Shown: positions 39,669-49,699, counted from the first letter of the stretch. The stretch is 64,000 nt of DNA from Vulcanisaeta sp. JCM 14467 (GCF_001316245.1 NZ_BBDM01000007.1:61043-125042), one strand, 5' to 3'. The notes: a model not told the origin generated them from the letters alone. Numbers and translations: made by a program.

Positions 39669-40077
39669 GGCGGTAAGGAACGTGAAGATCGAGTGTGTGG
39701 TATTCGACACAAGCGCATTATTGCTCATGTTTACCGAGGGTATACGCGTGGTTGACCAGGTAATTGAACTTGTTAATTCGCCAATAATACTCATGATCCC
39801 AAAGCCAATACTTAATGAACTCATGAAATTAAGCAGATTGGGTAGGCCCAGGGTAAGTAGGGCATCGAGAAGCGCCCTCAATTACATTATCAATAATTTC
39901 TCCATAGCCAACGCCACGGGTTCACCTGATGATTCCGTGGTTGAGGTTGCTAGGAGGTATAACTGCGTTGCCGTGACCTGTGACATGAAGTTACTAAGGA
40001 GACTGAGGCAATTGGGCGTAAAGACGATATATTTAAGGGCTAGCTCAGGTAGGCTTGAAACTGATGATCAATCCTAA
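39652..40077 (+). CDS. PIN-domain protein downstream of aIF2-gamma
   Basis: 141-aa PIN-fold nuclease, likely a processing enzyme rather than a toxin since no antitoxin is adjacent and the aIF2-gamma-PIN order is common in archaea. It reads CVVFDTSALLLMFTEGI (first Asp), IPKPILNELMKLS (Glu), GSPDDSVVEVARRY (Asp) and VTCDMKLLRRLRQLGVK (Asp). All acidic PIN positions are present. ATG 39652 overlaps the aIF2-gamma stop by 17 bp, so the two are translationally coupled. Confidence 0.85.
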   Translation: MPSSNKAVRNVKIECVVFDTSALLLMFTEGIRVVDQVIELVNSPIILMIPKPILNELMKLSRLGRPRVSRASRSALNYIINNFSIANATGSPDDSVVEVARRYNCVAVTCDMKLLRRLRQLGVKTIYLRASSGRLETDDQS

Positions 40078-40151
40078 AGGTTAGATGGGTTTAATAATTT
40101 TAATAAAAATCTATTGTCTTTAAGGAAATTTTTGAAATATTTATCGTTTTA

Positions 40152-41582
40152 TTACTCCTTCCTAGTATTTGTCATATTATTGGTCGTACTAATCACCGAG
40201 ACAACAATACCCGCCGCCGCTCTCTCCGCATCACCCTGTGTTGCGAAGGCGAATTCATCGTAGGCAACCTCACCGTGCATCTCCCTATCGCCAATCCTCA
40301 GGGCCTCTATCGAAGCCTTTAATGGCGTTATTTTACTTATTAATTTCAGTATTAGGTATGTCATTAATACGTCATAAGCTATGACCACGATAACACCCAG
40401 TAATTGAAGGATCACTTGATATGGATTGCCATATAGCGCACCTCTAAGCCCTGGGTCTACGTACTTAGTGATGTTCGGATCCGCGAAGACACCGGTCAAT
40501 ATGCCGCCTACTATGCCAGGGACCGCGTGGTCTGAGAACACGCCTAACGCATCGTCAATGTGTTTCGTGAAGCTCGACCTAAACTGAAGCATATTCAGCG
40601 AATACCATGCGGTGGCGCTCGACACTGCGCCGATGATTATGGCACCAATGCCATTGACATAGCCCGCCGCCGGTGTTATACCGACTAAACCAGCCACTGC
40701 GCCGGATACTGCGCCGGTGAATGTTGGCTTATTGAAGTATGCCATGTCGAGTATCATCCACGTGACCACGACCACTGCGGTTGCCAGGTTCGTGTTTATC
40801 ACGGCTATTGCGGCGTCTATTGTTGACCCATAGGGATCGCCACCGTTAAATCCATTCCAGCCGAGCCAAACAAGGCCAAGCCCAGCCGCGACCTGAGTCA
40901 GGTTATGCGGCTGCAGTCTCCTCTCCTCAACGAGTCTTTCACCAACCATGGCAGCTGCCACGAAGGCTGCTATGCCGGCATCGACGTGTATTACGTAACC
41001 ACCCGAGAAGTCAACAACGCCGAGCTGCGCCAACCAACCACCGCCCCAAAGCCAGAAGGCTATCGGGCTGTAGACTAGGAGTGACCATAGTGGTACGAAG
41101 AGCATCCAGGCCTTGAAGTTCATCCTCTCTATCAGGGCACCAACCATTAGCGCCGGGGTTATTGCTGCGAAGACGAATTGGAAGAACATGAGCGTTGACA
41201 TGGCAATATTCGGATACTGCTGGGCAGCTGGGACACTTGCCTGTGATGTAATTACGTTACTTGTTAACGCGGGTATTGGCGTACCCAGTATATAGAAGCT
41301 GCCAATCCTCACGGATGGAGGGCCAAAGGCAAACATGTAACCCGCTAACACCCAAATGACCAGGACTATCGCGAAGGCGTAAAGGACCATCATCATCGTG
41401 TTTATTGCGTACTTACGCTTCGTCATACCACCGTAAAGGAGCATAAGCCCCGGCACACTCTGAAGGCCAACCAGGGTGGCAGCCGTTAGCATCCATGCGT
41501 TACTGCCCGTATCAAGCCATGGAGATACCGAGGCGGGTGGATAGCCTGATAGATTCGGCGGTATATCAGCCTTAGCTATCAT
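40152..41582 (-). CDS. amt: Ammonium transporter
   Basis: Amt/MEP/Rh channel with 11 predicted helices; imports ammonium. Recognisable stretches include [20 protein letters not shown] then [51 protein letters not shown] (signature, pore His), and [20 protein letters not shown] with the second pore His. 476 aa from the ATG at 41582. The frame is open upstream through [19 protein letters not shown], which looks like the end of a signal peptide, so the real start may lie in or beyond a frameshift near 41620-41635. Next to glutamine synthetase. Confidence 0.95.
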   Translation of the reverse strand: MIAKADIPPNLSGYPPASVSPWLDTGSNAWMLTAATLVGLQSVPGLMLLYGGMTKRKYAINTMMMVLYAFAIVLVIWVLAGYMFAFGPPSVRIGSFYILGTPIPALTSNVITSQASVPAAQQYPNIAMSTLMFFQFVFAAITPALMVGALIERMNFKAWMLFVPLWSLLVYSPIAFWLWGGGWLAQLGVVDFSGGYVIHVDAGIAAFVAAAMVGERLVEERRLQPHNLTQVAAGLGLVWLGWNGFNGGDPYGSTIDAAIAVINTNLATAVVVVTWMILDMAYFNKPTFTGAVSGAVAGLVGITPAAGYVNGIGAIIIGAVSSATAWYSLNMLQFRSSFTKHIDDALGVFSDHAVPGIVGGILTGVFADPNITKYVDPGLRGALYGNPYQVILQLLGVIVVIAYDVLMTYLILKLISKITPLKASIEALRIGDREMHGEVAYDEFAFATQGDAERAAAGIVVSVISTTNNMTNTRKE

Positions 41583-41817
41583 GGCGGTCGCCAGCGCAGC
41601 TACAGCTAGTACTGGAACCAGCTACTTAGTATGGCTATTCTATTTATCCTATTTACCGTTTTAGTGGGTCACTGGGCACGAACTATATAAACTCACTAGT
41701 TTTTAAGCCTTTCTCCATAATGCTATTTACAATTTCACGATAAAAATATTGGGTTAGGAAATAAATATATTTAATATATATTTTTAACATAAACTATATA
41801 TGGTATATTTTGAGCCA

Positions 41818-43146
41818 CTATGCGGTGATTAGGTACCTATTGTACTCCCACTGGGTTATTACGTTCCAGGTCTTCTCCCAGGGACCAACATTGGTTAGGT
41901 AGTCCTCCCATTCATTTTGCTTAACCTTGATGTAGGCATTGACTAATTCACTGGGTAGTTCGGTGGCTAGAAAGCTTTTTGAGAACTCCTTAAGCGTGTC
42001 CTCAAGCGTCGCTGGGGTTTCCGGCGCATTGGCTAGCTCGTAGGCGACATCCTCGGTTGGCGGTGGTGGTTCCCTCTTTTCCTCAAAGCCCTTAATAATG
42101 GTCTTTACTATGGCTGCGAAGGCTAGATATGGGTTCATGCTTGGGTCTGGGTGCCTATACTCAATCCTGTTAATCCTCATTTTGTACTGCGGTATCCTAA
42201 CCATGGCACTCCTATTCGCATAGCCCCAGACAATCCTCGTTGGAGCCTCGTGATGCGGCACTAGCCTCTTGTATGAGTTCACGAGTGGTGCCACGAAGCT
42301 ACTCAACGCCCTCGCATTACTCAGTATAGCGCTTATTGCATAACCACACTCCTCGGTTATCTTCCCAGTATTGCTTAGGAATAGGTTCCTGCCATCCTTC
42401 CAGACACTGATGTGAGTGTGAGCGCCACTACCATTGACTCCCCAGAAGGGTTTTGGCATGAACGTGGCTGTTAAGCCGTACTTACTCGCGATGTCCTTAG
42501 CCATTATCTTGAAGTAAATGACCTGGTCAGCAAGCCTTAGTGGATCTGCGGCGCCTATGTTTATCTCGTACTGGCTTGGGGCTACCTCGTGGTGCGTCTT
42601 CGTGTAGTTAATGCCCGCCTCAGCTATTGACGTTATTAACTCCTTCATGAACTGGGACTGGACTGTTACATTCCAGCCATCGAAATAGACACCTTGGTCA
42701 GCAAATATAGGCTTACCACTGTCTTCCTTAACAACAAAGAACTCAACCTCAACGCCCATTAGGAACTCATAACCCTTGGACCTAGCCTCCTCAAGCGTGT
42801 CATTAAGAACCCTCCTGGGATCAAGCGGTGATGGTTTGTCGGCTATGTCCGAGACCATCGTGAATACATCGGCCACCTTACCATCCTGCCAGTACTCAAT
42901 GTATACAGCTCTTGGGTCAACGTATGCCACGAAGTCACTCTTGTTAACTGTTGAGTACGAAGGTATTGATGATGCGTCAAAGGGCATTCCGTCAATAAAG
43001 AGATCCTTAGCCATGTCTATTGGCACTATCTCGGACCTTGGTGCTCCGTTGATATCCACTATTATAAACTTAACATACTTTATACCCGAGCCCTTTAGTA
43101 TCCTCCATAGGTCTGCAGGTTCGATTTCTAGGTTTTTAGTGGGCAC
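41818..43146 (-). CDS. glnA: Glutamine synthetase
   Basis: Type I glutamine synthetase, ammonium plus glutamate plus ATP to glutamine. Motifs: IVDINGAPRSEIVP, YVDPRAVYIEYWQDGKVADV, LMGVEVEFFVV (metal Glu), TKTHHEVAPSQYEINIGAAD (metal Glu/His), VNGSGAHTHISVW, NSYKRLVPHHEAPTRIVWGY and RIEYRHPDPSMNPYLAFAAI. 442 aa, alpha type by length; I do not see the C-terminal adenylylation Tyr context of the beta type. GTG start 26 nt after a minus-strand GCTTAAAAAC element (43166-43178). It pairs functionally with the adjacent ammonium transporter. Confidence 0.97.
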   Translation of the reverse strand: MPTKNLEIEPADLWRILKGSGIKYVKFIIVDINGAPRSEIVPIDMAKDLFIDGMPFDASSIPSYSTVNKSDFVAYVDPRAVYIEYWQDGKVADVFTMVSDIADKPSPLDPRRVLNDTLEEARSKGYEFLMGVEVEFFVVKEDSGKPIFADQGVYFDGWNVTVQSQFMKELITSIAEAGINYTKTHHEVAPSQYEINIGAADPLRLADQVIYFKIMAKDIASKYGLTATFMPKPFWGVNGSGAHTHISVWKDGRNLFLSNTGKITEECGYAISAILSNARALSSFVAPLVNSYKRLVPHHEAPTRIVWGYANRSAMVRIPQYKMRINRIEYRHPDPSMNPYLAFAAIVKTIIKGFEEKREPPPPTEDVAYELANAPETPATLEDTLKEFSKSFLATELPSELVNAYIKVKQNEWEDYLTNVGPWEKTWNVITQWEYNRYLITA

Positions 43147-43382
43147 GAATAATGTGCAAAAGGAAGTTTTTAAGCTTTATTCTTATTTTACTTAGTCTTT
43201 CCGTGATAATACATAGGATAACGTGGTTAATACATTATATTTATAGTATTGATGTAAAGGTATAGAGATTATAGTCAAAGTTTAACACCTGGATGGCTTA
43301 GGAGGTCACGTGAGTTATGAAATGGGTGCGTGGCAGCAAAAGGTTTTATTAATGGGTTTCTCCCTAAGTTGGCGGTATTGAT

Positions 43383-43910
43383 ATGATGCAGATTAAACTT
43401 GGCTTTGAGGAATGGCGTAAGTTGGGTAAGGAAATTGAGAGAATTGCCCAGAATGAGGAGCTTGAGTTGATCATTAGCATGACCTTTGGGTTCAGTGGTG
43501 TTGAGGGTAATGAGGAGGGTGAGGAAATGGAGGAAGAGGAGGTTGAGGAGGAACATGAGCATCATCACCACCACATAACGGAATTATCCAAGGAGGTCAT
43601 TGAGGAATTAAATGATTTCATGGAAACGCTCAAAACGAAGTATAATGCAAAGATTGACCACCACGTACATGGGGACCACGCAGGTGTTGTGGCCTCGATA
43701 ATGACGAACGGTAAAGACGCCATTAACATATTTAGGAATATAATTGACGATGCCAAGAACTGTGAGAGCTGTATATTGGCGGGTGTTGATGGGGAGTTTC
43801 ACCTTGGTAATGATGTAAGCGTGATATTCTTTGGGGATAGTTATAAGTTAACGTTTATATTGCCTGCCCAGGATGGTAGGCGATTAATAATTAGTGAGGT
43901 TAATACCTAG
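43383..43910 (+). CDS. Acidic/histidine-rich protein of unknown function
   Basis: 175 aa. Residues about 40-66 form an acidic run (GNEEGEEMEEEEVEEE) that ends in HEHHHHH, a likely metal-binding segment. The rest looks like two small alpha/beta units: EEWRKLGKEIERIAQNEELE before, and YNAKIDHHVHGDHAGVVASI, NIFRNIIDDAKNCESCILAG and DVSVIFFGDSYKLTFILP after. Possible roles are metal storage or chaperoning; no family recognised. TATA-like gttttattaatg about 30 nt upstream. Its end overlaps the convergent thioredoxin gene by 4 bp. Confidence 0.6.
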   Translation: MMQIKLGFEEWRKLGKEIERIAQNEELELIISMTFGFSGVEGNEEGEEMEEEEVEEEHEHHHHHITELSKEVIEELNDFMETLKTKYNAKIDHHVHGDHAGVVASIMTNGKDAINIFRNIIDDAKNCESCILAGVDGEFHLGNDVSVIFFGDSYKLTFILPAQDGRRLIISEVNT

Positions 43911-44329
43911 GGTTTAACGTCAAGGTAAATCTCGATATACCTCCTCATTGTGTTGTAATCGACGGCGCCAATAACCCTGTAAACCTCCTCACCATTCCTG
44001 AAGAGTATTGTTGTCGGTATTGACATGACCCCATACTCAGCAGCCACCTCTGGGTACGCATCAACATCAATGCGCCCAAAGAATACTTTACCAGCGAATA
44101 CCTGGGCCAGCTTATTCAGTATTGGTTCCATGATCTTGCAGGGTATGCACCAATCGGCATAGAAGTCAATGACCGAGACCACGCACTCCCTAATTGATGA
44201 AACGAAGTTCGTGTTATTGAGCATCACAATGCCACTGGGGCACATGGGCGCTTTCGTCGCCGGCTCCCTGACACGCGACATTATTATTTTCCTATACATC
44301 TTCTCGATTAACTCCCTCTCCTCACTCAT
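43907..44329 (-). CDS. Thioredoxin-like protein
   Basis: 140 aa. The thioredoxin core reads VVSVIDFYADWCIPCKIMEP with a CIPC active site, KVFFGRIDVDAYPEVAAEYG and VMSIPTTILFRNGEEVYRVI with the cis-proline. A 35-residue N-terminal extension (LIEKMYRKIIMSRVREPATK and a further Cys in APMCPSG) is longer than in the minimal protein. Disulfide reductase or redox partner role; cytoplasmic, no signal peptide. Confidence 0.9.
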   Translation of the reverse strand: MSEERELIEKMYRKIIMSRVREPATKAPMCPSGIVMLNNTNFVSSIRECVVSVIDFYADWCIPCKIMEPILNKLAQVFAGKVFFGRIDVDAYPEVAAEYGVMSIPTTILFRNGEEVYRVIGAVDYNTMRRYIEIYLDVKP

Positions 44330-44390
44330 CCCGAAGTGGAAAGGTGCCAGCCTTTAAAAGCCATTACTGCCTGTTCATACACGCGTTAAC

Positions 44391-45258
44391 TCAGCCCATC
44401 ACATCCACGCCATACACCCTGCTAATATTTTCGACACAAAGCGTATGCAGGAAATCCTCACCAATGAACCCATTAATTAGGTAAGTCCTTAATTTCTTAA
44501 CTAGGGTCCATGGTGGTATCACCGCGCCAGGCCTTTTGGGGTCATCTATGAAGTCACTCTCAACGACAAACCTTGGACCGTACTTAACTGCTTCCTCAAA
44601 CTCACCCTTCCTACCCATGGGTATCGAGGGCATTAAGCCATTATCATTGGCAATGTCTATCACGATGGGCTCCGCATGATGCATAACGACGCTGTACGGT
44701 CTATTACCCACCCTCTTAACCATGTCTATTATTGATGATGCCGTGTTAATGCCATTCCTCTCCAGGTGCAGGTGCACGACCGCGTTAACGTCCTTAGCAA
44801 CGCCGAAGGCATACTCAAGTAACTCATTAAAAAGGTCGACAACGTCTTTGGGCACATCCCAATGAGGCCTACCAATTTCCCCAATACCCACTGCCTTTCC
44901 ATTCTTAACGTATTCGGCAGCTAGGTCAATACCCCTCCTCATGAAATCAAGAACCTCTTTCCTCGACCAACCCCTCCTAAGTAGTTCATAACCCTCCGCT
45001 GGGTGCAGACCAACGACGGCCACGGACTTAACACCCTCCTCATTAATTATCCTGGCGGACTCCACGGTCATGTCATACATCCTCCTAACACTGTCTAGGT
45101 CACCAGGCGTTAAGCTAGCTCCAGGTTAGTAGGGCAACAATCACTATGAACCTACCACCCTCCCTCTTAAACCTCCTCGCCAATTCCCTGGGGCCCATCC
45201 CAATCACTGGGTTTGTGTGGGCATGGTTATCGCATAGTGGTAATTCCCTACCCTGCAT
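44391..45258 (-). CDS. TatD-like metal-dependent hydrolase, frameshifted
   Basis: Amidohydrolase-fold protein close to archaeal TatD deoxyribonuclease-like enzymes. The N-terminal piece reads ELPLCDNHAHTNPVIGMGPR with the HxH metal site; after a frameshift near 45117 (ASLTPGDLDSVRRMYDMT) come SVAVVGLHPAEGYELL, VGIGEIGRPHWDVP (metal Glu), AVVHLHLERNG, VVMHHAEP and FVVESDFIDDP with the catalytic Asp. About 289 aa. ATG 45258 or 45264 are both possible, about 25 nt from a TATA-like element. Hydrolase of unknown substrate, possibly nucleic acid. Confidence 0.78.
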
Positions 45259-45287
45259 TGTCATAGGGCTCATGCTTTTATTAGGAC

Positions 45288-45421
45288 TTAATTAAAATTC
45301 CTAGGGTGTTGCTTGGCAATCAATTGCTCAATTACCTTAGGGACCTGGGCATACATAGGCTGTGCATACCCCGCAGGCTCAAATGCAATTATTACCTGCC
45401 CCAGTGCATTGCCATCAACCT
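45288..45421 (-). CDS. Possible small gene or gene end upstream of the TatD-like gene
   Basis: On the minus strand an open stretch reads NALGQVIIAFEPAGYAQPMY then AQVPKVIEQLIAKQHPRNFN and stops at 45288. It looks protein-like (no low complexity, ends in a sensible helix) but has stop codons immediately upstream and no start, so it is either a frameshifted small gene of about 45-60 aa or a remnant. No family recognised. Confidence 0.35.
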
Positions 45422-45456
45422 ACTACTGGGTAGGTACGTACTATGCCTAGGCGGTC

Positions 45457-46364
45457 ATGGAGGGCGCGAGGTCTTCAGCTGATGGAGTTGAAATACTCAC
45501 TTCACCAGGACCGGGTGAGCCCTCATGTGACGCGCACCTAACTAAACCGGGCGATTGTCAGGTATCGCTTGAACTCCTCATGGACCTGCCCAGAAAGCCG
45601 CGCTTCGTTATTGATTTATCCCTGTGGAGGGATCACACGGATTCCGAGAAAAACGAGCTTGTTGAGCAGGTATTGGCGTCAATAGGCGTGGTTAGGAGGT
45701 ATCTCTGGGACTCTAACCTTGAGCTTACGAGCGTTCCTGACGAGTTCCTCGAGAGATTTAATAAATTCGCCAGGGGGTTTAGGCACGGCGTAGTCATTAG
45801 GCGGAGTGGGCCCGTCATTCATGCAATGCCGTGATGCTTGACCCTGAGGGTGATTGCGTACTTAGTGAGGAGCTAGTTAGGGTGATGGATATGTTCATTG
45901 TTGGTGGTATTGTTGATAAGGAGAGGAGGGTTAAGGGCGAGACGGCTAGGCTTTATAGGTTGTTGAGACTTAACGTGCCTAGGTGTAGGATTGAGCTTAG
46001 GGGCTCGATTATTGGTGTTCCTGATAGGATTAATAAGGTGATTGAGATAATACTAATGACACTCTTCGAGACTGGGAGTATCGAGGAAGCGATAATTAGG
46101 GCCATGTCCAAGAGGGATAGGGTTAATAGATTGTTTTATGAGTTTCAGAGGGCGGCGTATAGACTTCGTAGGGAGGGTAGCACCGAGTTGGTGATTCCGA
46201 GGTCCATGATTAGTAGGATTAACTGGGTCAATGCGGGCGATAAGGAGTTAGAATTGGTGATTAGGAAGTCCCATGTTCGTGTCATTGATGATGAGGAACT
46301 GAATAAATACCTATCACTCGGCATTGCCAAGCCTGGCCCTCTGACGAGTAAGTACGTTAAGTAA
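45457..46364 (+). CDS. Trm10-family tRNA (m1A9/m1G9) methyltransferase, frameshifted
   Basis: SPOUT methyltransferase for N1 of the purine at tRNA position 9. The first part reads RKPRFVIDLSLWRDHTDSEK then NELVEQVLASIG, the Trm10 opening; after a one-base shift near 45830, VMLDPEGDCVLSEELVRVMD, MFIVGGIVDKERRVKGETAR and RIELRGSIIGVPDRINKVIE form the SAM-binding trefoil knot with the DxxxxGGIVD loop. About 302 aa. A C-terminal basic/helical extension follows. It is followed by the L34e and cmk genes on the same strand. Confidence 0.85.
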
Positions 46365-46399
46365 AGCATAAAAACTCACTATGAATTTGACGAACGATT

Positions 46400-46666
46400 A
46401 TGCCAAGGCCTGCATTGAGGTCTAGGAAGTTGAGGAGGACACAGACCAGGACGCCTGGTGGTAGGCATGTGGTTCACTATGAGAAGAGGTTTGCCTCTAA
46501 GCCTAGGTGCGCCATCTGTGGTAGGCCATTGCAGGGTATTGATGAGGCTAGGATTAAGACTAAGCATGTTGCTGGCTTAACGGTTTCAAGGCCATACGGT
46601 GGTTACGTTTGCCATAGGTGCCTGGCCCTTGCGCTTAGGATGGCTGTACGATTATCAGCAACGTGA
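46400..46666 (+). CDS. rpl34e: 50S ribosomal protein L34e
   Basis: 88-aa archaeal/eukaryotic L34e. Basic N-terminus PRPALRSRKLRRTQTRTPGG, then HYEKRFASKPRCAICGRPLQ and VSRPYGGYVCHRCLALALRM, giving two CxxC pairs of a zinc knuckle. Five bases separate it from cmk, the typical archaeal order, so the two are co-transcribed. Confidence 0.97.
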   Translation: MPRPALRSRKLRRTQTRTPGGRHVVHYEKRFASKPRCAICGRPLQGIDEARIKTKHVAGLTVSRPYGGYVCHRCLALALRMAVRLSAT

Positions 46667-46671
46667 TTTAA

Positions 46672-47217
46672 ATGGGCGTTATAGCGATTTCTGGACAGGC
46701 AGCCAGTGGGAAGACCACGGTAGCTAGGGAGTTGGCTAATAGGTTGAATTATAGGTTTGTATCCGTTGGCGAATTATTCAGGAGAATTGCCATTCAGAGG
46801 GGCGTGTCATTGCTTGAACTTCATAGGATCGCCGAAACTGACTTCAGTATTGATAGGGCTGTTGATGAGGAGGCAATTAAGGAGGCGAGGAGGGGTAACG
46901 TGGTTATTGAGGGGCACCTAGCTGCGTGGATGCTTAGGGATGTGGCTGATGTGCGTATTTACCTAAAGGCTGACATTAATGTTAGGTCACAGAGGCTATC
47001 GAGTAGGGATGGTAAGTCCATCGAGGAGGCACTGAATGAGATTAGGCTTCGTGAGAAGTCGAATAGGAGGAGGTATCTCACGATTTATGGGATTGACATA
47101 AACGACATATCATTCTTTGACCTGGTCATAGACACTACGTATATAGATGCTGAGAAAGTCGTTGATATTATCTACGAATACGTATCTAGTGTATTGCGTA
47201 ATAAGGGTAGATTTTAG
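46672..47217 (+). CDS. cmk: Cytidylate kinase
   Basis: 181-aa archaeal-type CMP kinase. P-loop GVIAISGQAASGKTTVAREL, NMP-binding region YRFVSVGELFRRIAIQRGV, DRAVDEEAIKEARRGNVVIE, GHLAAWMLRDVADVRIYLKA and lid region REKSNRRRYLTIYGIDINDI. It phosphorylates CMP/dCMP. Complete, no frameshift. Confidence 0.96.
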   Translation: MGVIAISGQAASGKTTVARELANRLNYRFVSVGELFRRIAIQRGVSLLELHRIAETDFSIDRAVDEEAIKEARRGNVVIEGHLAAWMLRDVADVRIYLKADINVRSQRLSSRDGKSIEEALNEIRLREKSNRRRYLTIYGIDINDISFFDLVIDTTYIDAEKVVDIIYEYVSSVLRNKGRF

Positions 47218-47245
47218 AACGTAACCTTAACTTTAAGTTACTTAC

Positions 47246-47608
47246 CTAACCCACTATCTTTCGGTATGCACGTAGCCACGTGTATATTGACTCACCGCCG
47301 GCCACATACTTATCCTTCATTAACCTGTAAGCCGACACATAGCCCTTGTAAACAAGGTACGCATAGTAGCTGTTGAGCTTTGCCTTAATTACGTTTGGTT
47401 TGTCAGACTTTGCCATGAGGAGTGCCATGTGGTATGCGTAGTACTCCCTCGTCTTAACATCACCATTCCACCACTTGTCATAAAACATATCAAGAAAGCT
47501 CAGGTACTCATCAATCTTATCCTTAAATGGGTCCCTCACGTACTTCATTAGTACATCCCTCAGTTCATCCTTCCAAGTCCTTACCTCCTTCGGCTGTATA
47601 ATGCTCAT
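47246..47608 (-). CDS. Conserved-looking helical protein of unknown function
   Basis: 120-aa helical protein rich in Lys and Tyr, e.g. RTWKDELRDVLMKYVRDPFK, YLSFLDMFYDKWWNGDVKTR and YYAYLVYKGYVSAYRLMKDK. No cysteines, no membrane segment, no motif I can name. The ATG at 47608 lies about 27 nt after a minus-strand ATTTAAATAG element, so it is a leaderless gene. Could be nucleic-acid or ribosome associated given its basic character; that is a guess. Confidence 0.6.
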   Translation of the reverse strand: MSIIQPKEVRTWKDELRDVLMKYVRDPFKDKIDEYLSFLDMFYDKWWNGDVKTREYYAYHMALLMAKSDKPNVIKAKLNSYYAYLVYKGYVSAYRLMKDKYVAGGESIYTWLRAYRKIVG

Positions 47609-47684
47609 CAAACTAATTATTTAATTCTCTTTCTATTTAAATCTTTCTCTTTTTCATATAAAGAAAAAAGTGAATGCAGCATAC

Positions 47685-47966
47685 CTAACCACTTAATAAT
47701 AGGCTGGTTTTAATCCCTAAGTTATTTAATAAATATTGAATTGCTTGGTAGGAGTATTCAGCAATAATCCTTAGCAGTGTATATGATAGGTAACCCAACT
47801 TATAAATAATGTAACCCCCTATATAGAGCAACTCACTAACCTGCCTATTACCAATGCTGAATATGTATGCCTTCAACTCAGCCTTAAATGGCGCGACTAT
47901 CGAGTATATTAGGGCTAGGGCCACTATTACGAGTAATACCTCGAAGAATATCCTAACCGCACTCAT
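47685..47966 (-). CDS. Small membrane protein
   Basis: 93 aa with an N-terminal hydrophobic helix (IFFEVLLVIVALALIYSIVA) and a second amphipathic to hydrophobic region rich in Tyr (LLYIGGYIIYKLGYLSYTL). No recognisable family. Alone in its transcription unit, between a helical protein and MEMO. Confidence 0.5.
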   Translation of the reverse strand: MSAVRIFFEVLLVIVALALIYSIVAPFKAELKAYIFSIGNRQVSELLYIGGYIIYKLGYLSYTLLRIIAEYSYQAIQYLLNNLGIKTSLLLSG

Positions 47967-48033
47967 ATTAGCTGTACGTATTAACGCCTGAGGAAATAAA
48001 CTAATTAAGTATTTTGATTAACACAGGGTCCCA

Positions 48034-48894
48034 TCATAGGTAAAAGGCTATTGATGCGTAGCCCACGGTCTCAAGCGTATATCCACTAGTATCACCTGAT
48101 GTCGCATGCCTTAGCAGCACCACATTCCTAACACCAAGTCTCCTGGCAGCGACTATCGCCGTGGCTATGGCACCATAGCCGCAGGCCGACACGTCAAAGC
48201 GCTCAATTACATCGAAGAAGGAGTCCTCATCAAGCCTTAGGACTGGGTCTATGGCCTTCATGTCCTTCTCCGTGGTTATTTCATGAGGTTCATAGTGATT
48301 CCAGTCACTTGAGGCCACGTAGACTATGGAGCCCAGTTCATGGCTTGAGATGACCTCCGCTATTGCGTTACCAAGGTCCCTGGCAACCTCCCTGGTCTGT
48401 CTCCAAACTATTATTGGCACTATCTTAACATTATTACCAAATATGTACTGTATAAAGGGTAATTGAACCTCAAGTGAGTGCTCCTGGACAAAGGCGTAAG
48501 TATCAGGTTCCAGGTACTTAACCTTACTCATTAACTCCTTAGCCACCTCAGAATCAACCTCAAGCGTACCAAGCGGTGTTTCCCAAGCACCCTCAGGGTA
48601 TATAGCCACTGGTGCACCAATGCCGTAGTGGTTAGGCCCTATGAGGATGAATGTCTTGGGGCTGTGAAACCTATAAATCTCCGCAAAGGACATGGCGGCC
48701 ACGGGGCCTGAGTACACGTAACCGGCGTGGGGAACAATGACCATGGGCACAGCCCTAAACCCCTCACGTGGCTGCTTAACCAATTGACCAGGACCTAAAG
48801 GATGGCTTATCGCCCACTCAATCTGCTTAATCAGTTTGTCCCTATCCGCCTCATAGAACGCACCTGCCACCGCCGGTTTACGTACTTTAACCAT
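48034..48894 (-). CDS. MEMO1-family (AmmeMemoRadiSam system B) protein
   Basis: 286 aa, MEMO family, structurally like non-heme iron dioxygenases. Conserved stretches are VRKPAVAGAFYEADRDKLIK, MVIVPHAGYVYSGPVAAMSF, TFILIGPNHYGIGAPVAIYP, FVQEHSLEVQLPFIQYIFG and VYVASSDWNHYEPHEITTEK, holding the conserved His and Asp. Frequently adjacent to the rps2-eno genes in archaea, as here. Biochemical role in archaea unknown. Confidence 0.93.
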   Translation of the reverse strand: MVKVRKPAVAGAFYEADRDKLIKQIEWAISHPLGPGQLVKQPREGFRAVPMVIVPHAGYVYSGPVAAMSFAEIYRFHSPKTFILIGPNHYGIGAPVAIYPEGAWETPLGTLEVDSEVAKELMSKVKYLEPDTYAFVQEHSLEVQLPFIQYIFGNNVKIVPIIVWRQTREVARDLGNAIAEVISSHELGSIVYVASSDWNHYEPHEITTEKDMKAIDPVLRLDEDSFFDVIERFDVSACGYGAIATAIVAARRLGVRNVVLLRHATSGDTSGYTLETVGYASIAFYL

Positions 48895-48959
48895 ACAGTG
48901 ATTACTCTAAGCAGGCAAGATTAAACGCTTTACTTTACGCTCATTATGAATAAAATAAC

Positions 48960-49637
48960 CTATTGAGTGACTCCCTCAAGTGTAACCTTGACCTCAAATT
49001 CTTCGGGAGGCACTGGTAGGTCCTCATTCTCCTTCAGCTCGCCCCTAATCCTAAGTACCTGCCTAGCCAGTAACCAATATATTAGGGCGAGACTCCTCCT
49101 ACCCTTATTATTGCATGGTATTATCAGGTCCACGTAGGATATGGGCGTGTCTGTATCAACTAGGGCAATTACCGGTATACCCATTGTGGCTGCCTCCTCA
49201 ATGGCCTGCACGTCTGCCTTTGGATCCGTGGATATTAATAGGTCAGTCTCTATATAGTGGTTTAGGTTTGGGTTCGTGAATGTGCCAGGTATGAACCTAC
49301 CCGTTATCGCCTTACACCTAACGAACTTGCAGAACATCTCCACTGGCTTGAAGCCGTAGGGCTTGGCTGAGTAGGCAACAACCTTCTCGGGGTCGTACAT
49401 GGCAATCATCTTGGCAGCAATCCTAATCCTCTCGTCAATCTTCCTGAGGTTTAGAATCCTAAGTCCGTCAGGCCTCACGGAAAATACGAAGCCCCTCCTC
49501 TGTAGGTAGGCGTTTGATACCCTGGTACCAAGCCTAACGCCAGCCGCCAGATAACGCTCAATGGCTATTAGCAACTCTTCCTGCGGTGGTACTGGCGCTA
49601 ATCCCTCCTCACGGGTCTCCTTACGTTCCTCACCCAT
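48960..49637 (-). CDS. rps2: 30S ribosomal protein S2
   Basis: 225-aa archaeal S2/uS2 (SA-type). Residues read YLAAGVRLGTRVSNAYLQRR, LNLRKIDERIRIAAKMIAMY, GRFIPGTFTNPNLNHYIETD and ALVDTDTPISYVDLIIPCNN, the two family signatures. TATA-like TTATTAATTAG about 25 nt before ATG 49637. Lies downstream of enolase on the same strand. Confidence 0.97.
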   Translation of the reverse strand: MGEERKETREEGLAPVPPQEELLIAIERYLAAGVRLGTRVSNAYLQRRGFVFSVRPDGLRILNLRKIDERIRIAAKMIAMYDPEKVVAYSAKPYGFKPVEMFCKFVRCKAITGRFIPGTFTNPNLNHYIETDLLISTDPKADVQAIEEAATMGIPVIALVDTDTPISYVDLIIPCNNKGRRSLALIYWLLARQVLRIRGELKENEDLPVPPEEFEVKVTLEGVTQ

Positions 49638-49699
49638 TGGGAACTACGGTGAAGAATCTAATTAATAAGTATTTCACTATGAAGGGATTAACCGTGAAA

